NCBI GenBank assembly: GCA_038528385.1
Contig: JBCBET010000003.1
Span: forward strand, 372,001 to 436,000
DNA length: 64,000 nt
Direction: 5' to 3'
Source of the DNA: Shimia_B sp038528385
GTDB taxonomy: Bacteria; Pseudomonadota; Alphaproteobacteria; Rhodobacterales; Rhodobacteraceae
The notes below the pieces were generated by a model that was given only the letters and a program-made list of their open reading frames with translations, had not been told where the DNA came from and did not search any database. The translations under genes were made by a program, and so were the position numbers. The stretch's first letter is position 1, and every line of letters begins with the position of its first letter. Positions 40,313-49,285 of this stretch are shown here, piece after piece.

Positions 40313-41737
40313 ATGCGCTGGGTCCTGCTTTGCGTGGGCCTCGTCCTCGCCGCGGGGTCCCTTTGGAAATTGGAGAGCCATCGCCCCGATGCGGAGGTGA
40401 CGCGCGGCACCGTGGGCACGACGCCGGTCACGGAGTGGCGCGTGGAAGGTCCCATCGCCACCGTCGTCGTGGCCCATGGCTTTGCCGGCTCCCGCCAGCT
40501 CATGAACGCCTTTTCCTGGACCCTCGCGGGGGCGGGCTACGACGTCACCGCCTTTGATTTTGAGGGCCACGGCACGAACCCCGTGCCAATGCAGGGCGAC
40601 GTGAACGAGATCGCGGGGGTCACCGCGCGCCTGGTGGCCGAAACCCGCGCGGTGATGGAGGACGCGGGCCCCGCGCCCGCGCTGCTGGGCCATTCCATGG
40701 CCACCGACGTCCTCATCCGAGCCGCCGAGGGGCGCGAGACCGGCCCGGTCGTGGCCATCTCCGCCTTCTCGGGCGCCGTCACGCCCACGCACCCGCCCAA
40801 CATGCTGCTCATCGCGGGCGAATGGGAGGGCCGCCTCATCGACTTCGGCCGCGAGGCGATCCGGCAGGTGGAGCCCGACGCCACCGAGGGCGAGGTCGTG
40901 GGCGGCCGCATGGCCCTCATCGCGCCCAACGTGGAACATGTGGGCATCCTCTTCGCCCCCTACACGCTGCGCGAGACGGTGGCCTGGCTCGATGACTTCT
41001 ACGGCGTGGACCGCGCGACGCCCGCGCTCGCCACCATCGGCTATCCCGTGCTTGTGCTCCTGGCCGCGCTCATGCTCCTCTGGCGCCCCATCGCCGCGCT
41101 TTTCCCCGCGGGCGGGGAGGCGGCGGCGGTTCCGCGCAAGGCGCTCCTGTGGTGCGCGGCCCTCCAGCTCCTCGCGCCGCTCGCCGTCTACTGGATCGAA
41201 CTCGGCGTGCTGCCGGTGCTGGTGGCCGATTACCTCGCGCTCCATCTGGGCTTTGCAGGGCTCTTGCAGCTTCTGATCCTGCGCCATTTCGGCGTGCCCT
41301 TCGGGCGCCTGGCCTACCTCCCCGCCGCGGCGCTTCTCGCCTGGGGGCTCGGCGTCTTCGGGCTCGCCATCGACACCTACCTCGCGAATTTCCATCCCAA
41401 TGCGGAGCGCGCTCTTATCCTTGCCGCGCTGGCGCTGGGCGCGGTGCCCTACATGGTCGCCGACGCCGTGGCCACGCAAGGCGGCCGCGGCCCGCTCTGG
41501 CATCGCCTCCTCTTGCGCACAGCCTTCTTCGCCTCCCTTGGTATCGCCATCGCGCTCGATTTCGAGCGGCTTTTCTTCCTCTTTCTCATCGCGCCGGTGA
41601 TTCTGCTCTTCTTCCTCATCTTCGGGATGATGGGTCGCTGGACCGCCGATCGCGCGGGCCCGCTCGCGCCGGGCTTGGCGCTCGGCCTCATCCTCGCTTG
41701 GTCGCTCGGCGTGACCTTTCCGCTGTTCGAGGCCTAG
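40313..41737 (+). CDS. Alpha/beta hydrolase fused to a membrane domain
   Basis: 474 residues from ATG 40313. One N-terminal helix (VLLCVGLVLAAGSLWKL) leads into a hydrolase domain with VVVAHGFAGSRQLMNAF (oxyanion HG) and the nucleophile elbow LLGHSMATDVLIRAA (GxSxA rather than GxSxG). From about residue 245 there are seven or so hydrophobic helices (for example YPVLVLLAALMLLWRPIAALF). Such hydrolase-membrane fusions are seen in alphaproteobacteria; the substrate is unknown. Ends three bases before acpS. Confidence 0.8.
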   Translation: MRWVLLCVGLVLAAGSLWKLESHRPDAEVTRGTVGTTPVTEWRVEGPIATVVVAHGFAGSRQLMNAFSWTLAGAGYDVTAFDFEGHGTNPVPMQGDVNEIAGVTARLVAETRAVMEDAGPAPALLGHSMATDVLIRAAEGRETGPVVAISAFSGAVTPTHPPNMLLIAGEWEGRLIDFGREAIRQVEPDATEGEVVGGRMALIAPNVEHVGILFAPYTLRETVAWLDDFYGVDRATPALATIGYPVLVLLAALMLLWRPIAALFPAGGEAAAVPRKALLWCAALQLLAPLAVYWIELGVLPVLVADYLALHLGFAGLLQLLILRHFGVPFGRLAYLPAAALLAWGLGVFGLAIDTYLANFHPNAERALILAALALGAVPYMVADAVATQGGRGPLWHRLLLRTAFFASLGIAIALDFERLFFLFLIAPVILLFFLIFGMMGRWTADRAGPLAPGLALGLILAWSLGVTFPLFEA

Positions 41738-41739
41738 AT

Positions 41740-42183
41740 GTGATCCTCGGCATCGGCACCGACCTCGCCAATATCGAGCGCATCGCCCGCACGCTCGAGC
41801 GCTTCGGCGACCGCTTCCGCAACCGCGTCTTCACCGACATCGAGCAGGCCAAGGCCGAGCGCCGTGCCGACACACCGGGCACCAACGCCAAGCGCTGGGC
41901 CGCGAAGGAGGCCTGTTCCAAGGCGCTGGGCACCGGCCTCCGAATGGGCATCGCCTGGAAGGACATGGCCGTCACCAACCTCCGCTCCGGCCAGCCCGTC
42001 ATGCATGTCACCGGCTGGGCCGCAGAGCGCCTGCGGGAGATGACGCCCGACGGCCACGAGGCCATCATTCACGTTACTTTGACGGACGATCACCCCTGGG
42101 CGCAGGCCTTTGTCCTCATCGAGGCGCGCCCCCTCGGAGCGGCCCCACGTCCGCTTGACTTGCCCTACCGCAAACCTCAGTAA
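41740..42183 (+). CDS. acpS: Holo-[acyl-carrier-protein] synthase
   Basis: Transfers phosphopantetheine from CoA to acyl carrier protein. 147 residues from GTG 41740, the only start that gives the family opening (M)ILGIGTDLANIERI. WAAKEACSKALGTGLRMGIAWKDM contains the metal-binding Glu (with Asp in GTDL), and DDHPWAQAFVLIEA ends the fold. The ATG two bases earlier is out of frame. Coupled between the hydrolase and lepB. Confidence 0.95.
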   Translation: MILGIGTDLANIERIARTLERFGDRFRNRVFTDIEQAKAERRADTPGTNAKRWAAKEACSKALGTGLRMGIAWKDMAVTNLRSGQPVMHVTGWAAERLREMTPDGHEAIIHVTLTDDHPWAQAFVLIEARPLGAAPRPLDLPYRKPQ

Positions 42184-42212
42184 GCCGCACGCATCACGAG
42201 GAGAGCCGTGCG

Positions 42213-43052
42213 ATGGCCGAGGCCACCAAGGAAAAGCAGAACCCGATCGTCGAGACGGTCAAGACGGTCGTCTACGCGCTCCTCATCGCGGGGGTATTTC
42301 GGACGTTCTTTTTCCAGCCGTTCTGGATCCCCTCGGGCTCCATGAAGGACACGCTGCTCATCGGCGATTTCCTCTTCGTCAACAAGATGGCCTATGGCTA
42401 CAGCTACGCCTCCTGTCCCACGATCCTGATCCCGCAGCTCGGGATAGACATGGACGCGGAGGCGTTCTGCGGCGTCTTCAAGGGGGCCGAAGACCGCCTT
42501 TTCGGCGGCGCGCCGGAGCGCGGCGACGTCGTCGTCTTTCGCCACCCCGTGACGGGCCGCGACTTCATTAAGCGCCTCGTGGGCCTGCCGGGCGACGAGG
42601 TTCAGCTGCGCGACGGGATGCTCTTTCTCAACGGCGAGGCGGTGGAGCGGGTGGAGGCCGCGCCCTTCATCGAGACCTTCGCCCCCCAGGGCCCCCAGGG
42701 CCAGACGCCGTTCTGCGCCAATGGCGCCGTGGGCGGCGGCGGGGAATGCATCAAGGAGGCCGTGCGCGAAACCCTGCCCGGCGGCGCGTCCTACCGCGTC
42801 CTCAACATCGGGGAGCGCGCGGCCGACAACACGCCGGTCTACACCGTGCGCCCGGGCCACTTCTTCTTTCTCGGCGACAACCGCGACAACTCCACTGACA
42901 GCCGCTTTGCGCAGGCCGTGGGCGGCGTGGGCCAGGTCCCGCTGGAGGATATCGTGGGCCGCGCGGACCGGATCATGTTCTCCTCGGCGGGCCGTTCGAT
43001 CCTTTTCTTCTGGACGTGGCGGAGCGACCGGTACTTCAAGGCGATCGAGTGA
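42213..43052 (+). CDS. lepB: Signal peptidase I
   Basis: Cleaves Sec and Tat signal peptides at the outer face of the inner membrane. 279 residues. One N-terminal transmembrane helix (VVYALLIAGVFRTFFFQPF), the nucleophile Ser in IPSGSMKDTLL and the general-base Lys in FIKRLVGLPGDEV; box E is FFLGDNRDNSTDSR. There is an about 90-residue insert between boxes as is usual for this order. The stop overlaps the rnc GTG start, a conserved lepB-rnc-era arrangement. Confidence 0.97.
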   Translation: MAEATKEKQNPIVETVKTVVYALLIAGVFRTFFFQPFWIPSGSMKDTLLIGDFLFVNKMAYGYSYASCPTILIPQLGIDMDAEAFCGVFKGAEDRLFGGAPERGDVVVFRHPVTGRDFIKRLVGLPGDEVQLRDGMLFLNGEAVERVEAAPFIETFAPQGPQGQTPFCANGAVGGGGECIKEAVRETLPGGASYRVLNIGERAADNTPVYTVRPGHFFFLGDNRDNSTDSRFAQAVGGVGQVPLEDIVGRADRIMFSSAGRSILFFWTWRSDRYFKAIE

Positions 43053-43729
43053 AGCTCTCCGCCGAGGTCCGCGCGTTCCAGGACCGGATCGGTCACGCCT
43101 TCGCGCGTCCCGAGCTCCTCGTGACCGCGCTGACCCATGCCTCGCTCAGCTCCGAGACCCGATCCGACAATGAACGGCTGGAGTTCCTAGGCGACCGCGT
43201 GCTGGGCCTCGTCATGGCCGAGGCGCTCCTCGATGCCGATGGCGGCGCTTCCGAGGGCCAGCTCGCGCCCCGCTACAACGCCCTCGTGCGCAAGGAAACC
43301 TGCGCCGAGGTGGCCCGCGCCTGCGGACTGGGCGAGGTGCTCAAGCTCGGCCGCTCCGAGATGCTTTCGGGCGGGCGCAAGAAGGACGCGCTGCTGGGCG
43401 ACGGGATGGAGGCGGTGATCGCCGCGGTCTACCGCGATGGCGGGATGGATGCGGCGCGTGCCCTGATCCTGCGCCTCTGGGGCGACCGCATCACGTCCGT
43501 GAAGGACGACGCCCGCGACGCCAAGACGACGCTCCAGGAATGGGCCCAGGCCCGCAAGATGCCGCCGCCCTCCTATGTAGAACTCGCCCGCTCCGGCCCC
43601 GACCATGCCCCGGAATTCACCATCGAGGCACGCCTCGAGGACGGCACGCGCGCCCGAGCCAGGGCGGGCAGCAAGCGCCAGGCCGAACAGGCCGCCGCGA
43701 AGGCGCTCCTCGAGGAGGTCGGGGCGTGA
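43049..43729 (+). CDS. rnc: Ribonuclease III
   Basis: Double-strand-specific endoribonuclease for rRNA and mRNA processing. 226 residues from GTG 43049 (GTGA overlap with lepB). Catalytic signature ERLEFLGDRVLGLVMAE; second acidic site in LLGDGMEAVIAAVYRDGG. A C-terminal double-stranded-RNA-binding domain begins about residue 155 (DAKTTLQEWAQARKMPPPSY). Its stop overlaps the next GTG. Confidence 0.97.
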   Translation: MKLSAEVRAFQDRIGHAFARPELLVTALTHASLSSETRSDNERLEFLGDRVLGLVMAEALLDADGGASEGQLAPRYNALVRKETCAEVARACGLGEVLKLGRSEMLSGGRKKDALLGDGMEAVIAAVYRDGGMDAARALILRLWGDRITSVKDDARDAKTTLQEWAQARKMPPPSYVELARSGPDHAPEFTIEARLEDGTRARARAGSKRQAEQAAAKALLEEVGA

Positions 43730-44220
43730 AGCTCCGGCTGGAGACGCGGGACGACATCGCAGCCATCCGCGACGTCACTTATGCCGCCTTCGCCACGACG
43801 CCCTGGTCCGACGGGACCGAGGGCGCGATCCCGGAAAAGCTGCGCGCCGCGGGTGACCTCGCCCTCTCCCTCGTGGCGGAATTGGACGGCGAGGTTACGG
43901 GCCAGGTCTGCGTCTCGCCCGCCCGGGTCGGCGGCGCCCCCAACTGGTACGGGATCGGCCCCATCGCGGTTCGCCCCGCCCGCCACCGCCAGGGCATCGG
44001 CAGCGCTCTCATGCATGCCAGCCTGGGCTGGGCCATGGGCCGGGGCGCCGCGGGGCTCGTCCTCACCGGCAGCAACGACTACTACCCCCGCTTCGGCTTC
44101 GAAAGCGGTCACGTGACCTACCTCACCACTCCAGCGCAGTATTGCCTGCGCCTCCTCCTCCACGGGCCGGCGGCCTCCGGCGAGATCACCTTCGCCCCCG
44201 CGCTTCAGGAGGCGGGCTGA
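43726..44220 (+). CDS. GNAT-family N-acetyltransferase, YhbS-like
   Basis: 164 residues from GTG 43726, overlapping the rnc stop. The acetyl-CoA loop is VRPARHRQGIGSALM (Q-R/x-x-G-x-G/A type), with GAAGLVLTGSNDYYPRFGFE further on, the YhbS/COG3153 pattern. Substrate unknown. It interrupts the usual rnc-era adjacency and is followed by a gap full of inverted repeats before era. Confidence 0.88.
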   Translation: MKLRLETRDDIAAIRDVTYAAFATTPWSDGTEGAIPEKLRAAGDLALSLVAELDGEVTGQVCVSPARVGGAPNWYGIGPIAVRPARHRQGIGSALMHASLGWAMGRGAAGLVLTGSNDYYPRFGFESGHVTYLTTPAQYCLRLLLHGPAASGEITFAPALQEAG

Positions 44221-44238
44221 GGGGCCGGGGGCGAGACG

Positions 44239-44378
44239 GGATGCCTCCGGCGGAAGTACACGGCACAAAGAAGACGGGCCCTCCGCTCCGTCTCCGGCCC
44301 TGCGCTCGTTGCAGCCGTGAGTCACGGCTCCGCTTCTTTGTGCTCCGTACTTCGGGGGTGTGGGGGCTGGCCCCCACG
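44239..44378. repeat. Inverted pair of family 1 repeats (copies C and D) before era
   Basis: Copy C (GAAGTAC 44253-44259, GCACAAAGAAG 44263-44273) faces copy D (CTTCTTTGTGC 44333-44343, GTACTTC 44347-44353). The arms pair except for three central bases. Between them is a further perfect palindrome AGCCGTGA/TCACGGCT around one G (44313-44329). D continues into a GTGGGGG/CCCCCAC hairpin with CTGG loop (44360-44377), as in copy A at 5895. The 233-base gap between the GNAT gene and era holds no gene. Confidence 0.75.
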
Positions 44379-44453
44379 ATGCTTGCCACGCGCGCGATTG
44401 TCAGCGGCGGGGCGCTGCGCTAAGAGCGCAAGCCTATTTGCAACGGGACCGGC

Positions 44454-45368
44454 ATGACCGAGACACAGACCACACGCGCGGGCTTCGTGGCCCTCATCGG
44501 GGAGCCCAATGCCGGGAAGTCCACGTTGCTCAACTGGATGGTGGGCGCCAAGGTCTCCATCGTCACCCACAAGGTGCAGACCACGCGGGCGCGGATCCGG
44601 GGCGTGGCGCTCGAAGGGTCGAGCCAGATCGTCTTCGTGGACACGCCCGGCATCTTCAAGCCGCGCCGCAGGCTCGACCGGGCCATGGTCACGGCGGCCT
44701 GGGGCGGGATGGCCGATGCCGATGTCACCGTGCTCCTCGTCGAGGCCCATCGCGGCCTCACGCCTGGCGTCCGCCAGATCCTCGAGGCGCTCGAGGACCG
44801 GCCCGGGCGCCTTGTCCTCGCCATCAACAAGATCGACCGCGTGGAAGCGCCGAAGCTTCTCGCCCTCGCGGAGGAGCTGAACGCGCTCCGGCCTTTCGAG
44901 GAGACCTTCATGATCTCCGCCGAGCGCGGCCATGGCTGCGCCGATCTCAAGGCCTGGCTCGCGCGCGAGATGCCCGAGGGCCCCTGGCTCTACCCCGAGG
45001 ATCAAATCGCGGACCTCCCGCTCCGCATGATCGCCGCGGAGATGACCCGAGAGAAGCTCACGCTCCGCCTCCACCAGGAGTTACCCTACCAGCTCACCGT
45101 GGAGACCGAGACCTGGGAGGAGCGCGAGGACGGAACCGCCCGCATCGACCAGGTGATCTATGTCATGCGCGACGGCCACAAGGGCATCGTGCTCGGCAAG
45201 AAAGGCGAGACGGTGAAGGCCATCAGCCAGGCTGCCCGCGCCGAGCTCGAGGAGTTCCTCGGCCGCAAGGTGCACCTCTTCATGCAGATCAAGGTCCGTC
45301 CTGGCTGGCTCGAGGAGCGCGCGCGCTACGCCGAGATGGGCCTCGAGTTCCGCGACGGGGACGGGTGA
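44454..45368 (+). CDS. era: GTPase Era
   Basis: Ribosome-assembly GTPase that binds 16S rRNA 3' end. 304 residues. G1 is LIGEPNAGKSTLLNWMVG, G3 FVDTPGIFKP, G4 AINKIDR and the switch KVQTTRARIRG; the C-terminal KH domain has VMRDGHKGIVLGKKGETVKAI. Its 3' end overlaps the DUF1491 gene by four bases. Confidence 0.98.
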   Translation: MTETQTTRAGFVALIGEPNAGKSTLLNWMVGAKVSIVTHKVQTTRARIRGVALEGSSQIVFVDTPGIFKPRRRLDRAMVTAAWGGMADADVTVLLVEAHRGLTPGVRQILEALEDRPGRLVLAINKIDRVEAPKLLALAEELNALRPFEETFMISAERGHGCADLKAWLAREMPEGPWLYPEDQIADLPLRMIAAEMTREKLTLRLHQELPYQLTVETETWEEREDGTARIDQVIYVMRDGHKGIVLGKKGETVKAISQAARAELEEFLGRKVHLFMQIKVRPGWLEERARYAEMGLEFRDGDG

Positions 45369-45694
45369 GGCTCGCCGCCGACATCTGGGTCGCGGCCTAT
45401 CTCCAGCGGCTGCGGCTGAGCGACATCCCCGCTTTCGTCGTCCAGAGGGGCGACGCGACCGCGGGGGCCGTGCTCGTGAAGCAATCCACCCTCGACGGCG
45501 CGGCCACCTGTTACCAGCGCACCTTCGACCTGATGACCGGCGACCGCCGCTGGATGGAGCTCGCGCGCGGCGCGGAGGCCGAGGTGGACGCCGCCATCGA
45601 CCGCCAGCGCCGCAGCGATCCCGACCTCTGGGTGATCGAGGTGGAGGACCGCGCGGGCCGGCATCTCCTCGACGAGCCGGGGCTCTCGGAATGA
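45365..45694 (+). CDS. DUF1491 family protein
   Basis: 109 residues from GTG 45365, overlapping the era stop (GTGA). (M)RLAADIWVAAYLQRLRLSDIPAFV at the start and RQRRSDPDLWVIEVEDRAGRHLLDEPGL at the end are the DUF1491 signature, a small soluble family found between era and recO in alphaproteobacteria. Function is unassigned; the conserved position suggests a link to ribosome or RNA metabolism. Confidence 0.88.
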   Translation: MRLAADIWVAAYLQRLRLSDIPAFVVQRGDATAGAVLVKQSTLDGAATCYQRTFDLMTGDRRWMELARGAEAEVDAAIDRQRRSDPDLWVIEVEDRAGRHLLDEPGLSE

Positions 45695-46410
45695 TCGAAT
45701 GGCGCGATGAGGGGGTGCTCCTCACCGTGCGCCCCCACGGCGAGGGCTCCGCGATCATCCATGTCCTCACTGCCCAGCACGGTCGCACGCCCGGTGTCGT
45801 CCGCGGTGGCGCGAGCCGGAAGATGGCCCCGCTCCTGCAACCGGGCGCGCAGCTCGACGTCACCTGGAAGGCTCGGCTCGAGGATCACCTAGGCGCCTAC
45901 AGCGTGGAGCCCATCCGCTCCCGCGCCGCGGGGCTCCTGGGCGACGCCATGGCGCTTGCCGGGCTTCAATCCGCCACGGCGCTCGCCGCGCTCCTCCTGC
46001 CTGAGCGCGAGGCGGCGCCGGAGGCCTACGCGCGCACGGCCGAGCTCCTCGATCTGATGGCCGTCACCGATGCCTGGCCGCTTGCCTATCTGCGCTGGGA
46101 GCTCGGTCTGCTGGAGCTCATGGGCTACGGGCTCGACCTCACGCGCTGCGCGGTGTCGGGCGCGACGGAGGGTCTCGCCTATGTCTCGCCGAAGACGGGC
46201 CGTGCCGTTTCCGCAGAGGCGGCCGGGGAATGGGCGCCGCGCCTCCTGCCGCTCCCCGCGCCCCTGGTGCCCGGGGGCGATGGCAGCGATGCCGAGATCG
46301 CGGAGGCCCTGGGCACGACGGGGGTCTTCCTCGATCGCGCGCTGGGGCAGGGGGAGCTACCGGCGGCACGACAGCGGCTGCGCGCCGCGCTCGAACGCTC
46401 AGGGGCCTGA
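45691..46410 (+). CDS. recO: DNA repair protein RecO
   Basis: Recombination mediator in the RecFOR pathway. 239 residues. The N-terminal OB-fold MIEWRDEGVLLTVRPHGEGSAIIHVLTAQHGR is typical, then VVRGGASRKMAPLLQPGAQL. The helical domain usually carries a zinc site; here only one Cys (RCAVSG) remains of the CxxC pairs, as in many alphaproteobacteria. ATGA overlap with DUF1491. Convergent with, and overlapping by twelve bases, the lipoprotein gene. Confidence 0.95.
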   Translation: MIEWRDEGVLLTVRPHGEGSAIIHVLTAQHGRTPGVVRGGASRKMAPLLQPGAQLDVTWKARLEDHLGAYSVEPIRSRAAGLLGDAMALAGLQSATALAALLLPEREAAPEAYARTAELLDLMAVTDAWPLAYLRWELGLLELMGYGLDLTRCAVSGATEGLAYVSPKTGRAVSAEAAGEWAPRLLPLPAPLVPGGDGSDAEIAEALGTTGVFLDRALGQGELPAARQRLRAALERSGA

Positions 46411-46806
46411 AGCTCCCGCCGCCTGAAACACCATCTCGCGCCCTTCCTCGCCAGTGAGGAGGAGCACGTCGCCGCTCACCTCCGCGACGGCCATGGCGCC
46501 CAGCGCCGCGAAGAACCGCGCCTCTGCCGCGAGCTCCGGACAGGCGCGGCGCGTGGCGGCCACGGGGCCGATGTCGATCCAGGGATAGGGGGCCGATTGC
46601 GCCGCGGTGAAGCTGTTGCAGGGGCCTTGACCGGTCACACGGCCGGGCCCTGGGAAGGACAGCGCAGCACGCTCGGTCCAGGGCGCGCCATCGAGCTCGC
46701 GGAGCTGCCAGGTCTCGCCCGGGTCGAGGAAACCGGAGATCGTCTCGTCCGGTCCGCAGGCGGCGAGGAGCCCCAGGAGCGCCAGAAGCACGAGCGTGGC
46801 CCTCAT
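46399..46806 (-). CDS. META-domain lipoprotein (HslJ-like)
   Basis: 135 residues. Signal peptide with lipobox LLAAC at about position 17 predicts outer- or inner-membrane anchoring. The mature part shows WQLRELDGAPW, LSFPGPGRVTGQGPCNSFTA and a second Cys in RRACPELAAEARF, the META/HslJ pattern. In Escherichia coli the HslJ protein relates to novobiocin resistance and heat shock; the role here is unknown. It overlaps the SDR gene upstream by four bases. Confidence 0.85.
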   Translation of the reverse strand: MRATLVLLALLGLLAACGPDETISGFLDPGETWQLRELDGAPWTERAALSFPGPGRVTGQGPCNSFTAAQSAPYPWIDIGPVAATRRACPELAAEARFFAALGAMAVAEVSGDVLLLTGEEGREMVFQAAGASGP

Positions 46807-47798
46807 CCCTTGGCATTCACCACGAAGCGCGCGGCCGCGAGGATCGCCTCGCGCCCCGAAACCGGGTCCGCGCCGTAGAGCGCCCGGGCCTCGCCGTCAT
46901 CGGTGGGCGTGCGGGTGCCGATCGTGGGCAGCACGCTGCGCACGGCGGGATCGAAGAGCGCGAGGAGGCGCAGGAGCCATCTCGGCGCGACGGTGGTGGC
47001 GATCTTGCGGTCCGGGAAGGCCTCCTTCAGGAGCTTGGCCATCTCGGGCATGGTCCAGGTGCTTTCGGCGGCGATGATGCGCTTGCCGATCGTTTCCTCC
47101 CGCGTGAGCGCCTCCACGTGGTAGCGGCTCACATCGGCGACGTCGATGACGGGAAAGGAAAGGTCGGGCACCGCCGGGTCCTTTCCGGCGAGGATACGCT
47201 CGATCAGCTGCAGCGAGGTACCATAGGCGGTATCCATCGGCGTGCCCAACACAAGCCCTGGGTTGACAGCTGTCAACTTTATCTCCGGATGCTCGGCCAC
47301 GAAGTCCCAGGCCGCGCGCTCGGCGAGCGTCTTCGATTTCACGTAGGCGGAGGCGGCGGGGTGATCGAGATCGGTCCAGTCCTCCGGGCCGAAGAGATGG
47401 CCCGCGGGACGTTTGGCGTACATCACCGCCACGCAGGAGGAGGTGAGGATGACGCGCGTGACACCCGCCCCATGGGCGGCGCGCAGCGCCCGGAGCGTGC
47501 CGTCCACGGCGGGGCGGATGACCTCCTCCTCATCCTTCGGCTGCGCCATGGGGAAGGGGGAGGCGGTATGGATCAGGGCCTCCACCCCGTCCATGGCCTC
47601 CGGCCAGCCCGCGTCGGAGCCGAGATCGAGCGTGACGAAGCTGAGCCGGTCCTGCACGTCATCGCCGCCCATGGCGGCCCGGACCTCGGCCTCGCGCCCA
47701 GGGCTTCGGAGCGTGCCGCGCACGCTGTGACCCGCCGCGAGGAGGTCGCGGGCGATGCGCTTGGCGATGAAGCCCGTGATGCCGGTCAGAAGGATCAT
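46803..47798 (-). CDS. Extended SDR, NAD-dependent epimerase or dihydroflavonol-reductase-like
   Basis: 331 residues. The N-terminal nucleotide-binding motif is ILLTGITGFIAKRIARDLL (TGxxGxxA), the active-site pair is AYVKSKTLAERAA (YxxxK) with Ser in VILTSSCVAV, and HTASPFP and VNPGLVLGT are typical of dihydroflavonol reductase/aldehyde reductase relatives. Substrate unknown. Lies directly left of the polysaccharide cluster but is transcribed away from it. A 16-base perfect palindrome occurs in its coding sequence (47262-47277). Confidence 0.88.
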   Translation of the reverse strand: MILLTGITGFIAKRIARDLLAAGHSVRGTLRSPGREAEVRAAMGGDDVQDRLSFVTLDLGSDAGWPEAMDGVEALIHTASPFPMAQPKDEEEVIRPAVDGTLRALRAAHGAGVTRVILTSSCVAVMYAKRPAGHLFGPEDWTDLDHPAASAYVKSKTLAERAAWDFVAEHPEIKLTAVNPGLVLGTPMDTAYGTSLQLIERILAGKDPAVPDLSFPVIDVADVSRYHVEALTREETIGKRIIAAESTWTMPEMAKLLKEAFPDRKIATTVAPRWLLRLLALFDPAVRSVLPTIGTRTPTDDGEARALYGADPVSGREAILAAARFVVNAKG

Positions 47799-47989
47799 GC
47801 GCCTCTCCTTGGCTCATTGAGGACCCGGCCCGCCTGCGCGGCGACGGGGCCGATGTCATACGCCGCAGTGTCTCGTCCCCGGGGCGCCGGGGCAAGGGCT
47901 TCCTGCGGCGATCCCGTGGACGCGGCCAGGTTCGGCGCGTCGCGGCGTTGGGTCTGGACGGAGCGAGACCCGCTGCCTTACATGCGACG

Positions 47990-49285
47990 ATGTCCATGCT
48001 CCTGACCAAAGAACCGGCCGAGTTGCGCACCCTTCTGGGGCTTGCGAGCGCGGCCATGGGGTTTGCGCTCTGGTTCCCGAGCCTGGGCATTCCGGCGGGC
48101 CCGATCTCGCTCCAGCCCGCCGATCTCGTGGCGCTGGCGGCGCTTCCCATCGTGCTGGCCTACAGCGCGACGCTCCCGGCGCAGGTCTGGCTGCTGCTGT
48201 CGCTTTCGCTCTGCGCGTCCTTCGCGGCCTATCTCAATGGGGGCGCGCTCGCCGTGCTCCTCTACTACACCGTGTTTCTGTCGGGCTTCGTCCTGCTCGT
48301 GGCCAAGATCGTGCAGCAGCGGCGGCTCCGCAGCCTGTTCCTGCGCGCCTTCGTGCTCGGCGCGGCGGCGTCGAGCGCGCTCTTCCTCCTGCAGGTGGGC
48401 CTCGGCGCCGAAAGCCTCGATTTCCGCACCAACGACAGTTTCTCCAACCCGCCGCAATTCGGACGGGGTTTCGCGGTCTTCCCGGAGGTTTCCACCTTCG
48501 CGACCCACCAGATTTACTTCGCCGGCGTGGCGATCGTGCTGCTGCGCGCCACCCAGGTGGGGCGAGGGCTCCTCTCGCGGCCCATGGCGTGGGTCTTTCT
48601 CGTCCTCGTCCTGACCTGCCTGGCGATGAGCCGCTCGTCCTCGGTGATCGTGGTGGCGCCCATCGTCTTTGCCGTGGCCTTCATGAAGGGGCGCGCGCTG
48701 AGCTTCCGCAACATCCTCGTCCTGTCGCTCGCCATTGTGCTGACGATGGTGCTGCTCCAGGTGTTCCTGTCGGCGTTCTATTCTGACCGCGTGGCGGGCT
48801 CGGCCCTTCGGTCGATCTACCTGCGGGGGATCACGATGCTCACCGGCCTCTCGGTGATCCCGAATTACGAGGTGCTGGGCGTGGGGCTCGGGAACAACGA
48901 CGCCGTGACCGTCCGCGCCTTCGAGGTGGCGCGGGCCCTGAATTTCGAGTTCATTCTCCTGCCCACGGGGATCAACAGCTTTGTCATCACGCGCATCTTC
49001 GAGGAAGGGTGGCTCGCCATCGTGCTCGTCGGCACCGCCATCACGATGCTAGCGCGCGTGCTGCTGGCCCCGCCCGGCGACGGTGGGAGCTGGCTTGCCG
49101 AGCCCACCCTCCTTTGCTTCGTGGTGCTGGCGCTCGCCAGTTTCCTCGTCAGCCTGCTCGTGACGGGCTACCGCGGCATCTACATGAACTGGTTCTGGCT
49201 CGGCGCGATCCCCGCGCTTTATGCCCGGACGGTGGCGCGGCGCGGGCTCACGCGAGCGCCCCATAGACCCCGAGGAGCGCGCTGA
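47990..49285 (+). CDS. O-antigen ligase/Wzy polymerase-like membrane protein
   Basis: 431 residues from ATG 47990 (47996 is also possible; neither has a strong ribosome site). About ten hydrophobic helices and a longer loop around PNYEVLGVGLGNNDAVTVRAFEVARALNFEF resemble the periplasmic loop of Wzy/O-antigen ligase proteins, which polymerise or ligate polysaccharide repeat units. The motif FSNPPQFGRGFAVFPEVSTFA is probably also periplasmic. First gene of the exopolysaccharide region; its 3' end overlaps the convergent glycosyltransferase by 38 bases. Confidence 0.8.
   Translation: MSMLLTKEPAELRTLLGLASAAMGFALWFPSLGIPAGPISLQPADLVALAALPIVLAYSATLPAQVWLLLSLSLCASFAAYLNGGALAVLLYYTVFLSGFVLLVAKIVQQRRLRSLFLRAFVLGAAASSALFLLQVGLGAESLDFRTNDSFSNPPQFGRGFAVFPEVSTFATHQIYFAGVAIVLLRATQVGRGLLSRPMAWVFLVLVLTCLAMSRSSSVIVVAPIVFAVAFMKGRALSFRNILVLSLAIVLTMVLLQVFLSAFYSDRVAGSALRSIYLRGITMLTGLSVIPNYEVLGVGLGNNDAVTVRAFEVARALNFEFILLPTGINSFVITRIFEEGWLAIVLVGTAITMLARVLLAPPGDGGSWLAEPTLLCFVVLALASFLVSLLVTGYRGIYMNWFWLGAIPALYARTVARRGLTRAPHRPRGAR

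Noticed and set aside
47262..47277. Perfect 16-base palindrome GTTGACAGCTGTCAAC
   Set aside because: It lies in the coding sequence of the SDR gene, where it encodes a conserved segment (LTAVNPG); most likely coincidence rather than an operator.
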